57,070 bases of DNA. Origin: Phaeoceros laevis. Taxonomy: Eukaryota; Anthocerotophyta; Anthocerotopsida; Notothyladales. The position numbers were made by a program, and so were the translations under genes. Numbering within the stretch: the first letter of the stretch is position 1; each line of letters begins with the position of its first letter. Positions 11,785-22,933 of the stretch are shown piece by piece. A model generated the notes under the pieces. That model ran no database searches and had not been told where the DNA came from. It saw only the letters and a list, made by a program, of their open reading frames with translations. The stretch lies in NCBI GenBank assembly GCA_049999765.1, contig JBNGIQ010009013.1:1-57070 (forward strand). Reading direction: 5' to 3'.

Positions 11785-12700
11785 CTCAACTATTTAAGTA
11801 GGACCATTTCATAGCGCAAATCCATTCAATCCTGCTTCCTGCCTACTCTGCTATTGTGCTACCTTGCTACANNNNNNNNNNNNNNNNNNNNNNNNNNNNN
11901 NNNNNNNNNNNNNNNNNNNNNNNNNNNNNNNNNNNNNNNNNNNNNNNNNNNNNNNNNNNNNNNNNNNNNNNCTTTCCTGCTGTTCCTTGCTGCCTCCCGA
12001 GCTCTTGCCCTGGCTAACCTGCTGCTCCCCTGTGGGATTCCTGCCCTACTACCTTGTTTTGGCCATTCAATCACTCTACTGCCTGGATACTCTATTGCCT
12101 AGCTATTCTACTACCTAGCTACTCTCCATTCCAGACATCCTGCTTCCTGTTTACACACCACCTGCACCTTATTCAGGGATAGAACCAATTTCAGTCTTTT
12201 TACAAGAACCCTGTTACTTTAAGATACCACCTGTAGTTCCACTACTATCTCCCTGCTGACTGTCAATCTCCTAACACAATCTGGTCCCTCTGCTGCCACT
12301 ACCTTCAACTACCGGTCTGCAGAATCTATATCCTGTGCTAAGTTCTTCTGTCAACAAGTCTCACATTTACATCAAGCAGTCTGAAGGGAGGAGGTTGGAG
12401 CATCTTTCTGCAGTCACACACCTCATAGTCAGCATGGCAGAGCAGGTTTTGAGTCCTTGTTGAAGCTGGACATTGCTTTCCTGAATGCACACAAAGTCTG
12501 ATCAGTCTTTTTCTTTCTAAGAGCTTGAAAAAGTCGAATTAATGCTTAGGTTCTAGGTTCTAACCATTGTTGCACATGCCTTGGAGGACTAGGTCTGCCA
12601 TGGGCCCTCTAGAAACCTAGCAATGATACCTTTTGGCACTGATGAAGGAAAGGTTGAGACGTGGCTAACCACCACGTTCCTGCTTGGCATCGTAAGATTC
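11785..12700 (+). repeat. copy 4 of the TATA / CT-leader / ACTGATGA family, interrupted by a gap
   Basis: TATTTAAG at 11791-11798 and a C/T-rich leader (CTGCTTCCTGCCTACTCTGC type) flank a 100-base gap at 11872-11971. A purine-rich GAAGGGAGGAGG tract lies near 12383, and TTGGCACTGATGA follows (CTGATGA 12639-12645) with the stem GGTT/AACC and an outer AGGAA/TTCCT pairing. Order and spacing match the tandem units upstream. No gene is supported inside. Confidence 0.55.
11872..11971. other. assembly gap (100 N)
   Basis: One hundred N bases within a simple C/T-rich leader. The round length suggests a gap of unknown true size. Confidence 0.95.
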
Positions 12701-13240
12701 TTTGATCCTGTGAAGGTTCGCTGCTGATCAAAAACCTTAAAGCAACACAATAGCCACTAACCTGAGAGTACCAGATGTGATGTTGAAGAAGGGCTGCCTG
12801 CCTGCCTGCATACCAAGGCAAAAACACCTTGTGAGATTTCAAGAACACATTGTCATATTTTTCAGTTCAAGCTTCCTTGTCATACTTTTCAGTTCAAGCT
12901 CTGTTGCAGCTACCTGCTGTAAGTCTTCTTTGCTTCAAGCTTTTCTGGTTCTAATAATCCAGTGAGCTCCCTGCAACTGATCTTCCCAGTAAAACGAAAA
13001 GATTCTGGCAATTTTGTACCTCTCGGAACTGTCCGATAGCACCCTGTAGACATCTGGTCTAGGTGGAGCCTGGGGAACTGAAACCACGACGTCACTGCCC
13101 ACCACAACACGGTCCTACAAAGCTCTCTTGAAAACTGAACGGGTCCTGCCTACACAATGGACGGCTTGGCGTTAGCAATTGTCTTTACGCTCTCTCTCTC
13201 TCTTTTCTAGCTACTCATCTCATAAACTGATGCACGGGAA

Positions 13241-13454
13241 CAGTAATGCCTTCTCTTGAGAGGCATCCCTGGCAATCTACTGTCACCATTCTACTAAGCA
13301 AAATGCGCTGGTCCTTGATACAAAGCTCTTATCTCTGCTCCTGCCAAGCCAAAACAGACATGCTGTCAAGTCCCTTCTTGGGAAATGATACAGGACAATG
13401 TCAATGTTACTGTTTTTGAAAATGGCATTGTGGCTGTATGTTAGGAACACACAC
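13241..13454 (+). repeat. 214-bp dispersed repeat, copy 1
   Basis: Nearly identical to 26019-26232 in the same orientation, with only about six differences seen by eye. It starts at CAGTAATGCCTTCTC and ends in a run of alternating AC. It contains the internal inverted word TTCTCTTGAGAG. No coding capacity. The 26 kb copy runs on into the hairpin that opens the 6.3 kb and 8.6 kb tandem units, so this is probably the edge of that same repeat family. Confidence 0.75.
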
Positions 13455-13589
13455 TATGTATCACTTGAGGATGGCTTGGTCGCTTTCCTGCTTGCTGCAT
13501 GTTGGCTAATTACCACATTTGAAACTCTGTGCTGGCAGGAGGAAGCTACCTGGCATGAAGACCTTATTGCCCTTGGATATCTTGGCTTT

Positions 13590-15197
13590 GACTGGAGTGT
13601 CATTCCATCATTCCATCACCAGCGGTTCAGGCAGTACTGGCATCCATTACGGACCCAGAGTTCCACGAACTGGTCATCGAACTTGACAATGCTGCCACTA
13701 AGAACCAGACTGCGGAAGGGAACTTACCCACTTTGATGGACGTTCTCTCTTTGGACGATTGGCTGAAGCTGGCAAATGCGTGCCACAATGATTTGCCAAC
13801 GGGCTTGGAAAAACTCAAGAAAGTCCAGACGCTGCTTCCTGAGATGCTGGTTGCCGATGAAATTGCTGTTGAGGAAGGAGACAAGGCAAGAGATGAAATT
13901 GCCAAAGCCTTGGGCTTGAACGTGTACAGCAGGGTAGCCGCACCCTGTTTCAAGGATGACGGAGAGTTTGCACACCCACTATTGAGTAAGAGGATGCGCA
14001 CATCTGAAGCTACCAAAAAAATCGTTGAGAGTAGCAAAAGTGCAGATGAGCAGCATGCCCTCCAGGAGCAGTGCACTGTACCGACCACACCATCACGATA
14101 GCTAGAGGCCCAGCTGGGTAAGTGGGAGCATCGTGTTTTGGTTGCCACCAACGTCGATCTTTTGGCGCCACTAAGCATCAATTCATGGTAGATCTTGGGC
14201 AACTTGACGGAGGAGGAGATGGAAGAATGCAGGCTTAGGGCATTCTCTGGAGACATCTCTATCGTCAGTCCATTACAAGTTGCCAATAGCCCTAATATCT
14301 GCATCTTCGATGTAGACTGCCCGTACCATCGCCCTATGGGTGTTAGGTGCAAGATGCACATGCAGACTGGGAATCTGCGGCTAACTCTAGTTAAGCATAG
14401 CAACCTGCTATGGAACTGGAATCGTCCTTTTGCCAAGTGCCTCTGCTCTGATGTCGGAATTCCTGCCGGCAAGAAAAAGTCTTGCAACGCAAGCATTTTG
14501 TGGTGGGATCATGCCATATACTATATGGGCAACAATCTTGACCTATTCTTCCCGGATGTTCCTACGCTGCTAGGAAAAGATTGCATTCCTCATTTTCCTT
14601 ACTCTCAGTTCCAACCGGGAAATGATCAAAGCCCAGGTTACATTTCTTCACATTCGTGATTTGATGCTGAGGGCGGCGAAGGAGTTGGCAAAGGATGCCA
14701 ACCAGACTCTGCTACCTGAGTATGGAGACGCACAGGGACCTCGATACATCGAGAAACTTCTCAAACCTGCCGATTTCACTGAGGAGTGTGCTAGGCAGGA
14801 GAGAAACCAGTCCATGGTGCGCAAGCCAAAGTACAAAGACATGCAGAAGAAGAAAGGTTCTGAGGGCATCCGAACCTATGGGCACCGAGGAAGGGGCAAG
14901 AACTCAGTTGCCCCATTCCGGGGAACTGGCCGCGTCACAGGACGAGGGTTCTTTGATCGTCAACCCCCGCCAACGCCCCGACCTAAGGCACCTCTCACAC
15001 TGGGTGCCAGCTCTTCTGGAAGCTCCGGCCTGACCACAGATCCTGGGAGCACTACTGGCATCTTGTATTCTCCTGTCTGCAGTCTTTCTTGCACCCAAGT
15101 ACATGTCCCTGCTTTGACCCCTGACCTGAGCAACCACAGCTTCATCCACCACGAGCTCGTCAAGCACAAGGGCACTGCTCGATGCCTCAGCTGCATT
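13590..15197 (+). pseudogene. gag-like or nucleic-acid-binding retroelement protein, broken
   Basis: One frame runs from about 13590 to 14480 (AVLASITDPEFHELVIELD, then MDVLSLDDWLKLANACHNDL) across two in-frame TAG codons at 14099-14101 and 14189-14191, each between residues where Gln would be natural. After a frame change the protein continues at about 14607-15197 (HIRDLMLRAAKELAKDANQT) into a basic Gly/Arg-rich tail (RGRGKNSVAPFRGTGRVTGR) and a Pro/Ser-rich end. Acidic helices followed by a GR-rich tail recall the first protein of some retroelements, such as tyrosine-recombinase types. I cannot assign a family, and no reverse transcriptase is attached. A 289-codon antisense frame over 13627-14496 is a shadow. 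Confidence 0.45.
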
Positions 15198-16266
15198 TGA
15201 TCGCTCATACCACAATCAGGGTTTTTGCATATGCACAATGTTACCACTAGCTATGGCTTCCACAATTTTACCTTGCAGCACCCAGAAGTCCTCCCACCAT
15301 GCCCGCTACTCCAGGGTGTAGTATGCATTGGCAGGGTCCAACCCCTTCTTCACCTCTTGTAACACCAACGATGGATGTGATGCAATGGCTGCACCCTCCT
15401 GTGGCGCCCTGTTGCCTTTCTTCCCACGCACCTGCAACGGGATGAGGGGAGCAGCCCATATTTGTCTGTCAGGCACATCACAAAGAAACCGCAGCCCTCC
15501 TTCAGGGTTCCAGTACGGTGAGCTAGCATATTGCTTCCCACGCATCACAGCTCCAAAGGTCCCCCCGACAGCTCTTCTTTGGTGATCTTGATTTGGTGCT
15601 GAAAAGAGTGCTCGTGCAGAGCCGAAATAGCAGCAGCCTCACCAGGTGACAAGACATACCTCCTAAAATCTGGTGTCTCATATATGTGCTCAATGTTGGG
15701 CTTGGGAGTGTAAGCCTTCTGAATCAGGGCAGTCATCTCCGGCATAGTAAACGCATTTTTAGCACAACTAAGAACCTAGAAAACATCTGATCTATTTGGT
15801 CATGGGTGTGCCCCACTAGCAAGAATCCAATCTTAATCTTCTTGAAAATACCTTTATCGACCAACATATTTAGATACGAAAGTACCAATGTGTTCTTGTT
15901 CTCTCGGGACGTGTTGTCTAGTTGCAAGTACAATGTTTGAGGCAGTGGCCCCTGCCAATTGTTCAACACATGTTGTATCACAGCAACAGTTAGATTGCCA
16001 TCATTCGCTATGTTGCCATAGTTCAAGAACACCTTGCGCTGTAAAATGTAAATGAACACCAAACAACTAACTACATGTACTGATACCAGGGTGGCATTTT
16101 CGATGTCCTTAGGGTGACGCTTGAAATGAGGCAACTCCGTCTTTTTCAGGTCCATGCCATCAATAGTTGTCCCCAGAAACTCCTTTGGTTTAGAGAAACA
16201 CTTCTTACGGTGCTTGGCCACTTTTTCACGTTCATTGCTTTGCTGCTGCCTTTCTTCCTTCAAGAG

Positions 16267-16492
16267 CTGCACATATGAATCTGGACAACATGGTAAGTTA
16301 GAGACCGTGCAACACATATGAATCTGGACAGCATGGGAAGTTAGAAACCGGGCAGCCGGGATAAGGCTGAACATAGATGTAATGTAACAGTGATATCACC
16401 CGACCAGCCGGTGCTGGCCGGGTAAACTAAAAAAACGAACGTAGTGCTCAACGACAAAAAAAGGGCATCAGCTAGTCTGTACCTTGTAAAAC
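16267..16492 (-). other. intron of the E1 transposase, with tandem and inverted repeats
   Basis: Donor CAAG/GTACAG and acceptor TGTGCAG/CTC on the minus strand define 226 bases at the same place as the 33.28-33.90 kb intron of E2. It holds two 43-bp tandem copies of an ACATATGAATCTGGACA unit (starting at 16271 and 16314) and an inverted repeat at 16399-16422 with 10-base arms, CCCGACCAGC and GCTGGCCGGG (one mismatch), around CGGT. Confidence 0.6.
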
Positions 16493-17107
16493 ATCGGCAT
16501 GCGCATTCCTGATGCGGGTTTTCAGATTCTCGCAGACCTTGCAAACTGAAAAACGATATGACTGTGGAATCTTCACTGTGGGAAAGTGCCAGTGCCACAG
16601 CTTGCCGAAATAGTTGTACGATATGTTTGCCACCTGACTCCGCTCTTGCTGCCTCCTGTATTCTAAAAAAACCTCCTCCTTGTTGTAGGTATCCGGCAAG
16701 TTAAACACGTCCTTGTTGGGCAACTGTTCACATGTGTCCTTAAAAAAAGAGTCCATCCATTCCACAGCAAGCATAGCTTGCGGTGACCGTGATCGTTCTT
16801 GCGTTGGCATCCTGGTCCACCTCACATTCTTTGCTGCCCGCTCCTTCAAGTTGTGGTACCGCACACTACCAAGGCAAAAAACAATTCTAAATGCTTTCAC
16901 GCATACAACATCTTTGCGGCCACGTATCCTGTTATTGAAAGACGTTTTCATCGGTGTCCCATATTCGTTCTCCTCGAGTTGTTCCTGCAGACATGCTTCT
17001 TGCCGTCCTTTGGTCATGGAAAAAAACTGTTCCCGCAAATCTTTCAACTTGGAGAAAGAAAGTGGCTTCAAGCATTGCTTGGCGCAGCAGTGCTTCTTGA
17101 GGTCTGC

Positions 17108-17139
17108 GCACAACACTTGTCGTGCACAACACTTGTCGC
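17108..17139. repeat. 16-bp tandem duplication that shifts the transposase frame
   Basis: Two adjacent copies of GCACAACACTTGTCG plus one base (17108-17123 and 17124-17139). Sixteen is not a multiple of three, and the protein-like sequence changes frame exactly here: the upstream frame carries KLNLEMRCERQVLC and the downstream frame carries RQVLCADLKKHCC. Confidence 0.8.
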
Positions 17140-17699
17140 TCACAACGCATCTCCAAATTAAGCTTGGCTCTTTCCTTCTTCTGCCTGTCAGCCTTCATGG
17201 TTGCCATCGTCCTCCTGAATGTCTCGTAAGCCTCCTTTGGATGAGCGCCTTCTTGCATCCCAGGCACATCGCCACTTGCTACGCCAAACAGCCCCTCCGT
17301 GGTCCTCACCACTCCCTCACCAAATTGCCTGCGGCCAGCACACAAATCTTGAGATAAATTCAAGCATGCTACCAAGTCAGGGTCTTCCTCTTCAACAGCC
17401 TGCTGTGACAGCTGCTCGCCAATCCCCAAGTCGATAACAGCATTCATGCGCTCCATCTCGGCACTGCAGCTTGCTCGGTTCGTGTCCACGAGACGTCCAC
17501 CACAACCTGGTGACGGTGTGCAGTCGTCGTCGAACGCAAAGAGCGTCCAAACATCAATCTCTGCCCCTTCTTCCCCCCCGCAACATGCGCACACTCGGTG
17601 TCTGGACGCATGGCAAAGGTCTGATTCCGACGTGTTGATGGTGACGCCATAATCTCCGCCAGCCCCTTCATGTGCCGCCTGGTCCGCGCCTTCCGAACC

Positions 17700-17799
17700 N
17701 NNNNNNNNNNNNNNNNNNNNNNNNNNNNNNNNNNNNNNNNNNNNNNNNNNNNNNNNNNNNNNNNNNNNNNNNNNNNNNNNNNNNNNNNNNNNNNNNNNN
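17700..17799. other. assembly gap with duplicated flanks
   Basis: One hundred N bases flanked on both sides by the same 19 bases, GGTCCGCGCCTTCCGAACC (17681-17699 and 17800-17818). The contigs probably overlap, so there may be no missing sequence at all. It lies inside the low-complexity part of the E1 transposase. Confidence 0.85.
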
Positions 17800-17899
17800 G
17801 GTCCGCGCCTTCCGAACCGGTGGAGATGGCGACAACTCCACCGGGAGCTGCAGTTGTGACAGCCTCCCGGCTGCCCGGTCAACTGCCATGGTCGGAGCG

Positions 17900-18222
17900 C
17901 CCGGCAGCCTGGCCTGAGGTCGCAGCGCCCGGCCGCCTGGCCTGAGGTCTGCCTGGGCTCCGGGCGCATCTCCCGGCGGCCTGGCCTGAGGTCTGCCCTG
18001 GCTGCGGGCGCATCTCCTGGCAGCCTGGCATGAGGTCTCCCGGGTGCCGTCGCGCACCTCCTGGCTGCCGGTGCACCTCCCTCCGATGGCGAACCTCCCT
18101 GGCGCACCTCTGGCACACCTCCCTGGCGCACCTCCCCTGGCGCACCTCCCCTGGCGCACCTCCCCTGGCGCACCTCCGATGGCGCACTTCCATGGCGCAC
18201 CTCCGTGGCGCACCTCCCTGCT
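17900..18222. repeat. coding minisatellites in the E1 transposase N-terminus
   Basis: From about 18080 to 18222 a 15-bp word of the TGGCGCACCTCCCC type repeats about nine times. From about 17900 to 18060 a longer GC-rich unit ending in GGCCTGAGGTC repeats about four times. On the minus strand they encode Gly-Ala-Pro-Gly-Glu-Val-Arg-Gln style repeats. The 15-bp period keeps frame. This looks like slippage expansion of a disordered segment. Confidence 0.75.
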
Positions 18223-18695
18223 GATGGAGCATTGTCGCGAAGAGGTCGTCGCACCGCTAGCTTCGCCCGGCGGTTGCGCATCATCTCCGGCAATGTCGTC
18301 GGAGGTGGACTTGATGCTGCAGCGGTGGACACCGGCAGCTGCACCGAGGTGCATGCGTGCTGTCGAGGTGGTCGTCTCACAGGCAGCTTCGTCCGCACCC
18401 AAGGCCACAATTCCGATGGAGAGCGAAAAATCCCCCGGCGTGAAGGTGGTGTTGTCGGGATGAGGACATCTGCAGGAGTTGGAGGCCAGGCAGTTGCCTC
18501 CTCCCACTCACTCTCACCTGTGCTGCCATCAGAATCACTCTTAGCAGCAAAATCCATGCTATCATCGGCCCAATCATCCTCACTCTCAAGCATGTCCCGG
18601 GCGTCCAGTGCAAGGAAGCAGTCTGCCACCAGCTGCGAAGCAAAGTCCTATCCATGTCGCGCAAATGCACCCATTGCCGAAGGATGCAGCGGCAT

Positions 18696-19581
18696 TGTGA
18701 TCAAGCGACAGGAGCCAAGTTCGACTGTGAGCTCACAAAACATGCAAGTTCAAGCACATCTATCAAACAGTTAGATTGAAATGTCCACAAACTGTGTGAA
18801 AGGGTCATCGACTTGTCTAGTTCGCACTGACAGCCTCGAGATTTGTTGAAAATCCTCTGCAAAACATTAATGATTATAAATGGCTATGCATCATACGTTG
18901 TGCCATAGAATATCCTGCGCCACGTCATGATATAGCCAGTAGATTAGTGTGAATAACAAAATATACGTAGAAAAAGACTGTATTCATGTAAAATACAAAA
19001 AAGTTGGCATAATGCGGCGATACTCCGAAGTGTGGCAAAACCAGTTATGCCACCAGAATCAGGAATAAAAGAACCGAATATGCTGGCAAAATGTTTCGCC
19101 AATATTTGCCATTCTTGCCGCCACTTACCATCGGCATTATTGAATAAGTGCAAATACTTCCAAAAACTTGCTGTCTGGGGGCCCCGTTGAGTACATGCGG
19201 GCCAAGTTTAGGTGCTCACCCCCCGGGCGTCTGGTTCATGCTGACGGCAGGCGCCAATGCCAGCAACCACTGGATGATGGATGCTTGGGCGCGAGAGGCC
19301 GCGAGGTTGCGCGAGGGACCGAGAAAGGGCGCGCAGCACCGCTGGCGACCTGGAAGCCCTGCGAGCCACACAGAGAGACTGCGCATGTCAGCTATTCCCG
19401 CGCAAGTAAGCATGCAAGAGTGAAAGTGGCTGTGGAGTCGACGTCGCCCCCCTCCCTTCTCTGCATAGCCGCTTGTCTGCCCGCCTCCCTTCTCTGCTCT
19501 GCCGCTCCGCCTCCCCTCTGTGCTCTGCCGCTCCATCTCCCCTCTGTGATTTGGTGCTTGCCTGCCTTCACACCCTCTGCT
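18696..19581. promoter_or_regulatory. divergent intergenic region of E1
   Basis: This separates the two outward-facing E1 genes and should hold both promoters. The part at 18780-19150 is AT-rich; 19160-19581 is GC-rich with C/T tracts (CTCTGCCGCTCCGCCTCC). No clear TATA box was seen. The frame open from 19168 may extend the rightward protein upstream, but its composition there is unlike a protein. Confidence 0.35.
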
Positions 19582-20294
19582 ATGGTGCCTCCTCTTGTGG
19601 CATGGGTTGGTGCCGGGAATCGGCCTTCCCATGGGCCTGGCTCTGGGCCATGTTTCCGACCTCCACGGCCTGAGCAGCAGGAGAACATCCCTCCCCTTGG
19701 GCCTGCTCGTCCTCAGCTAGAGCAGGAAGCTGTTAGAGGAGAGAAGGCGAAGAAGAGGAGTGCTGGAGGTGGAGCAGCCGGCACAAAATCCACGGGCGAC
19801 TCGCCCTCTGCAGCATCCAAGAGAGGCAGGAAGTCGGCGAGCAAGGACAAGAGCACTGCCATCGATGGCACCTACCACACCAGTCCTCCCAAGACCCCAG
19901 AGTTCAAATTGCCCTACAACCTGGCAGACATCAAGCTCATCAAAAATTTGATGGAAATGACCAGGAAATTTGACTACGTTGGCCGCCCTTGGAGTGTGCA
20001 GGTTGTAGTGCCTGAAAAATCCCTCTTCCTCTATGTTTGTGGGAAAGGGAATACATTGCCAACAACCCAAAAAGCATTTGCGCGATCGGTTGTCTTCACA
20101 CAGCTTGCTCACGTTCGAGGCAATTCAATCATGTTGATGCTCGTTGCCTTTTTTCAGACGGCAACAATTCGGGGGGGGGGGGGGGGGCAGACCAGCACAA
20201 GTTGTTTCACCTTGCCATCAAAGATTTGGATTTGGCTTGCTGCCAACCAGCACAGCTCCGTGATGCACTTCGTGTGGCAATGATCGAGAAATCG

Positions 20295-20459
20295 GTAAGT
20301 AAATCTGCAGATTATGTCCAGTTCCCGACTAGTTAATTGTCTGCATGCCATGGCATGCGGAAAGGTAGTTAGGTAGGTAAGTTAACTACCACTTTGTGTT
20401 CACACTACATGTAGTTAGGTAGGTAGGCAAATTGACCTCTATGTGTTCACACCATGCAG
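20295..20459 (+). other. E1 intron with 46-bp tandem repeat and 16-bp palindrome
   Basis: Donor ATCG/GTAAGT and acceptor CCATGCAG/GCC. Inside are two 46-bp tandem copies of a unit starting GTAGTTAGGTAGGTA (20365 and 20411) and the perfect palindrome GCATGCCATGGCATGC at 20343-20358. Confidence 0.65.
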
Positions 20460-22142
20460 GCCGTACATGGCTCTCCATTCCACAAAGCGATGCACAAGGC
20501 AGCACTCAAATGCGTAGCGGACAATTTTGCCTGGAAGAAGATCGCAGCTGCAGATGTTCCCGGGCGGCCGGTGCAGGGAGCTGCAGCGTGGGCAAGAAGC
20601 GGCAGCAGCAGGAGCATGGAGGGCGGGAGCCAGGCCTCAGAACCTGAACCGGTTGCATCCGCTGGAGGCAAGGCTTCGGCTAACAGTGAAGAATCCGACA
20701 ACGGGGACGAGGAGGACGGTTGGCAGGAGCTGCATCTCGTGGATGACGGCGAGGACGGTGAAGACCGGGAGGGGGCGGCAGCTGTCGACCTCAACGCACA
20801 CTCCCAGGAGCGGCCGCACTTGGACTCCTTCCAGACTCCTAGCATGAGTGCTAAAAAGCGCAGGCATGCTTCGGAGGGTTCGAAGCATACTGAACCGGCA
20901 AGGAGGAAGCGTGTGGTCAAGCAGCCAGCGCCAAAGAGGAAACGAAAAGGCATGGCTGAGGTGTCAGCTAATGAGGACGGTGGTTCCGAAGACGGCCGAG
21001 ATAGCAGGAGCCATCATGGCTCATTGACGAAGCGGGTGACTGGAGGCAGTGGGAGATTCAAGGTAGATGCTGCGGTTGTGACTGACGAGGACCGACTGAG
21101 CTGGCAGGTGGTGGAAGGGGCAACAATCGAAGCTCGCAAGACAGCCAGGGGCAAAAAGGTGTCTGAAACAACCTTGTTGCTGCACATTGACAATTTGCAG
21201 CTTGTAGGTGACCTTCCAGGGTCACAGGTCCGCAGAGTGGACAGGTCATTGGGTCAATGCATTGCGAAGGAAAATGAAGAAGGAGCATGTTGATGCTGGT
21301 GGATCCTTATGACTATGACAATGTGGAGGATTTTTTGTGGGATGATTACCATGTAGGGAAGTACAGCTACTACGTGCTAGGGGGCAACCATTCATTCCTT
21401 GCCCGTAATGAGTTGCATATGTTGTATCCGAATTGTGAAGATCACATGTACATGCAGGGTTTTGTGTATGTTGGTTTGACAGAGGAGGAGATGCGTGTGG
21501 TGGCCACAGACCGTAATGTGGTGCCTGATCAAAGGAAGAGCTTTTTGTTCGTTGAGACAATGCGGTACATCAAAGATGAGGCTGACATCAGGGTCAGGTC
21601 TGGCCTTCCTCTGTCCATGATGTGGAAGTTGGACATCTATCAAAGGCTAGGAGCGGTGCCTACTAGCGATGGAGAATCACCCACAAAGCAGCAAAAGCAG
21701 AAGCTGGTAGACCGCATGACACTCGAGTATTGTCTAGCAACTGTGTCGTGTGAAGTTTGGAGCTATTTGGACAAAATTTTTGAGAAGTGGGATCGGAAGG
21801 AAGTGAAGGACCAGGAGGGGAGTGGAAACAAACCTCGAAGAGGTGGTGGTAGGGAGGTGGATAAGCCTATTCCGATGAATGTCTGGAAAGGTTTCCAGGG
21901 AATAGACAAATCTGCAACTGGTGACAAGAATTTAATTCGAGCTTGCATGCAGGTGTTGAGCGGTGATTTCAGTTTGAAGGAGATGCAAGCATGGCTTGAG
22001 AACTGCAAGAAGTTGAACATCATATAGGCAACCATGGTGAAGCAACTGCAGTGTGCTGACTGGGACGAAACCCGTTTGAGGTATCCGAACCATACTACAG
22101 ATGACAATCGTGTCAACGTTTCAGCTGCAATTTGCCAAAGTG

Positions 22143-22933
22143 GTATGCCTCACTTGTGTTTCCAGATTTTGTAGGACCTATGAGTATTGCATTTCGTTTC
22201 AGCACTTGATTTCGCATTTTCAAATTTGTAATGTGCACTGGCTGTCCGGGATGCTTGGCTATCAAGCTCTTCCTCTCAGGCATTGGATTTTGTTCAGGCA
22301 CTGGATTTCGTTAGTGCACTGGATTTCCTATGATCATGAGTACTGCATATACGTTTGAGCATGTCATTTCGAATTTTCAGATATCGTATGTGCACTGGCT
22401 GCCCGGGAGGCATGGCTGTGAAGAGTACGTATGTGCACTGGCTGTGAAGTTCGTACATTGATTTTGTATGTGCAGAGTTCGTATGTGCACTGGATGCCCG
22501 GGAGGCATGGCTGTGAAGCTAATCCTCTCAGGCACTGGATTTGTTTGTGCACTCGATTTCCTATGAGTACTGCCTTTAGTATGAGTATTTGATTTCCTCT
22601 CGGAGCATTCGTATGCCTCACGTGTCTTTGTAAATTTCGTGAAAATGTTGCTTGGCTATTGCACACGGGTTCCCCGAAAGCACTTGATGCTGAGGAAGAT
22701 CGGCTGTCAAAAACATGTGTAGCTGTACACCTGTATGTGTAGCTGTACACCTGGATGCAAATGCTTAGAACATGTGTAGCTGTACACCTAGATGTAGTTG
22801 TACCCTAAACCCTGGATAGCCGGGCTGTATTTTACAAGTTATGTGGAGCTTGTATGCTGTATTTTACAAGTTCTGTTGAGTTTGTGATGCAGCATCCTTC
22901 AGACTTACACATGTGTTTTTGTGGACTGGCCAG
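22143..22933 (+). other. E1 intron between ParB-like and methyltransferase parts, repeat-filled
   Basis: Donor GTG/GTATGC; acceptor near GGCCAG/AAAGC. It sits at the same place as intron 29339-29112 of E2. It carries several copies of TATGTGCACTGGCTGCCCGG (near 22231, 22388, 22430 and 22482) with CACTGGATTT words between. It also has three copies of GTGTAGCTGTACAC (22717-22730, 22737-22750, 22774-22787), an inverted repeat with GTGTA/TACAC arms. Confidence 0.6.

Larger units (their letters stand above)
15245..18695 (-). pseudogene. E1 transposase-like protein (DUF7869-type, putative DDE fold)
   Basis: Leftward gene from ATG at 18693-18695. Order: acidic N-terminus (DMLESEDDWADDSMDFAAKS), Gly/Arg/Ala low-complexity tract with an assembly gap, a helical region, then at 16490-17107 KAFRIVFCLGSVRYHN, LPNKDVFNLPDTYNKEEV and a RFSVCKVCENL Cys pair. 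After an intron (16492-16267) come IDGMDLKKTELPHF, LYLQLDNTSRENKN and GHTHDQIDQMFSRF. I know these blocks from a eukaryotic family labelled DUF7869. The two Asp and the GHTHDQID block are plausible DDE catalytic positions, by inference. The next part (HSFQHQIKITKEEL, then WAAPLIPLQVRG) aligns with E2. Damage: TAG at 18648-18650, a 16-bp tandem duplication at 17108-17139 that shifts the frame, and TAG at 15306-15308. Confidence 0.65.

Noticed and set aside
13627-14496. 289-codon open frame on the minus strand
   Set aside because: Composition is rich in Ser, Leu and Cys without domain character, while the plus strand carries a better protein-like sequence. It is a shadow frame.
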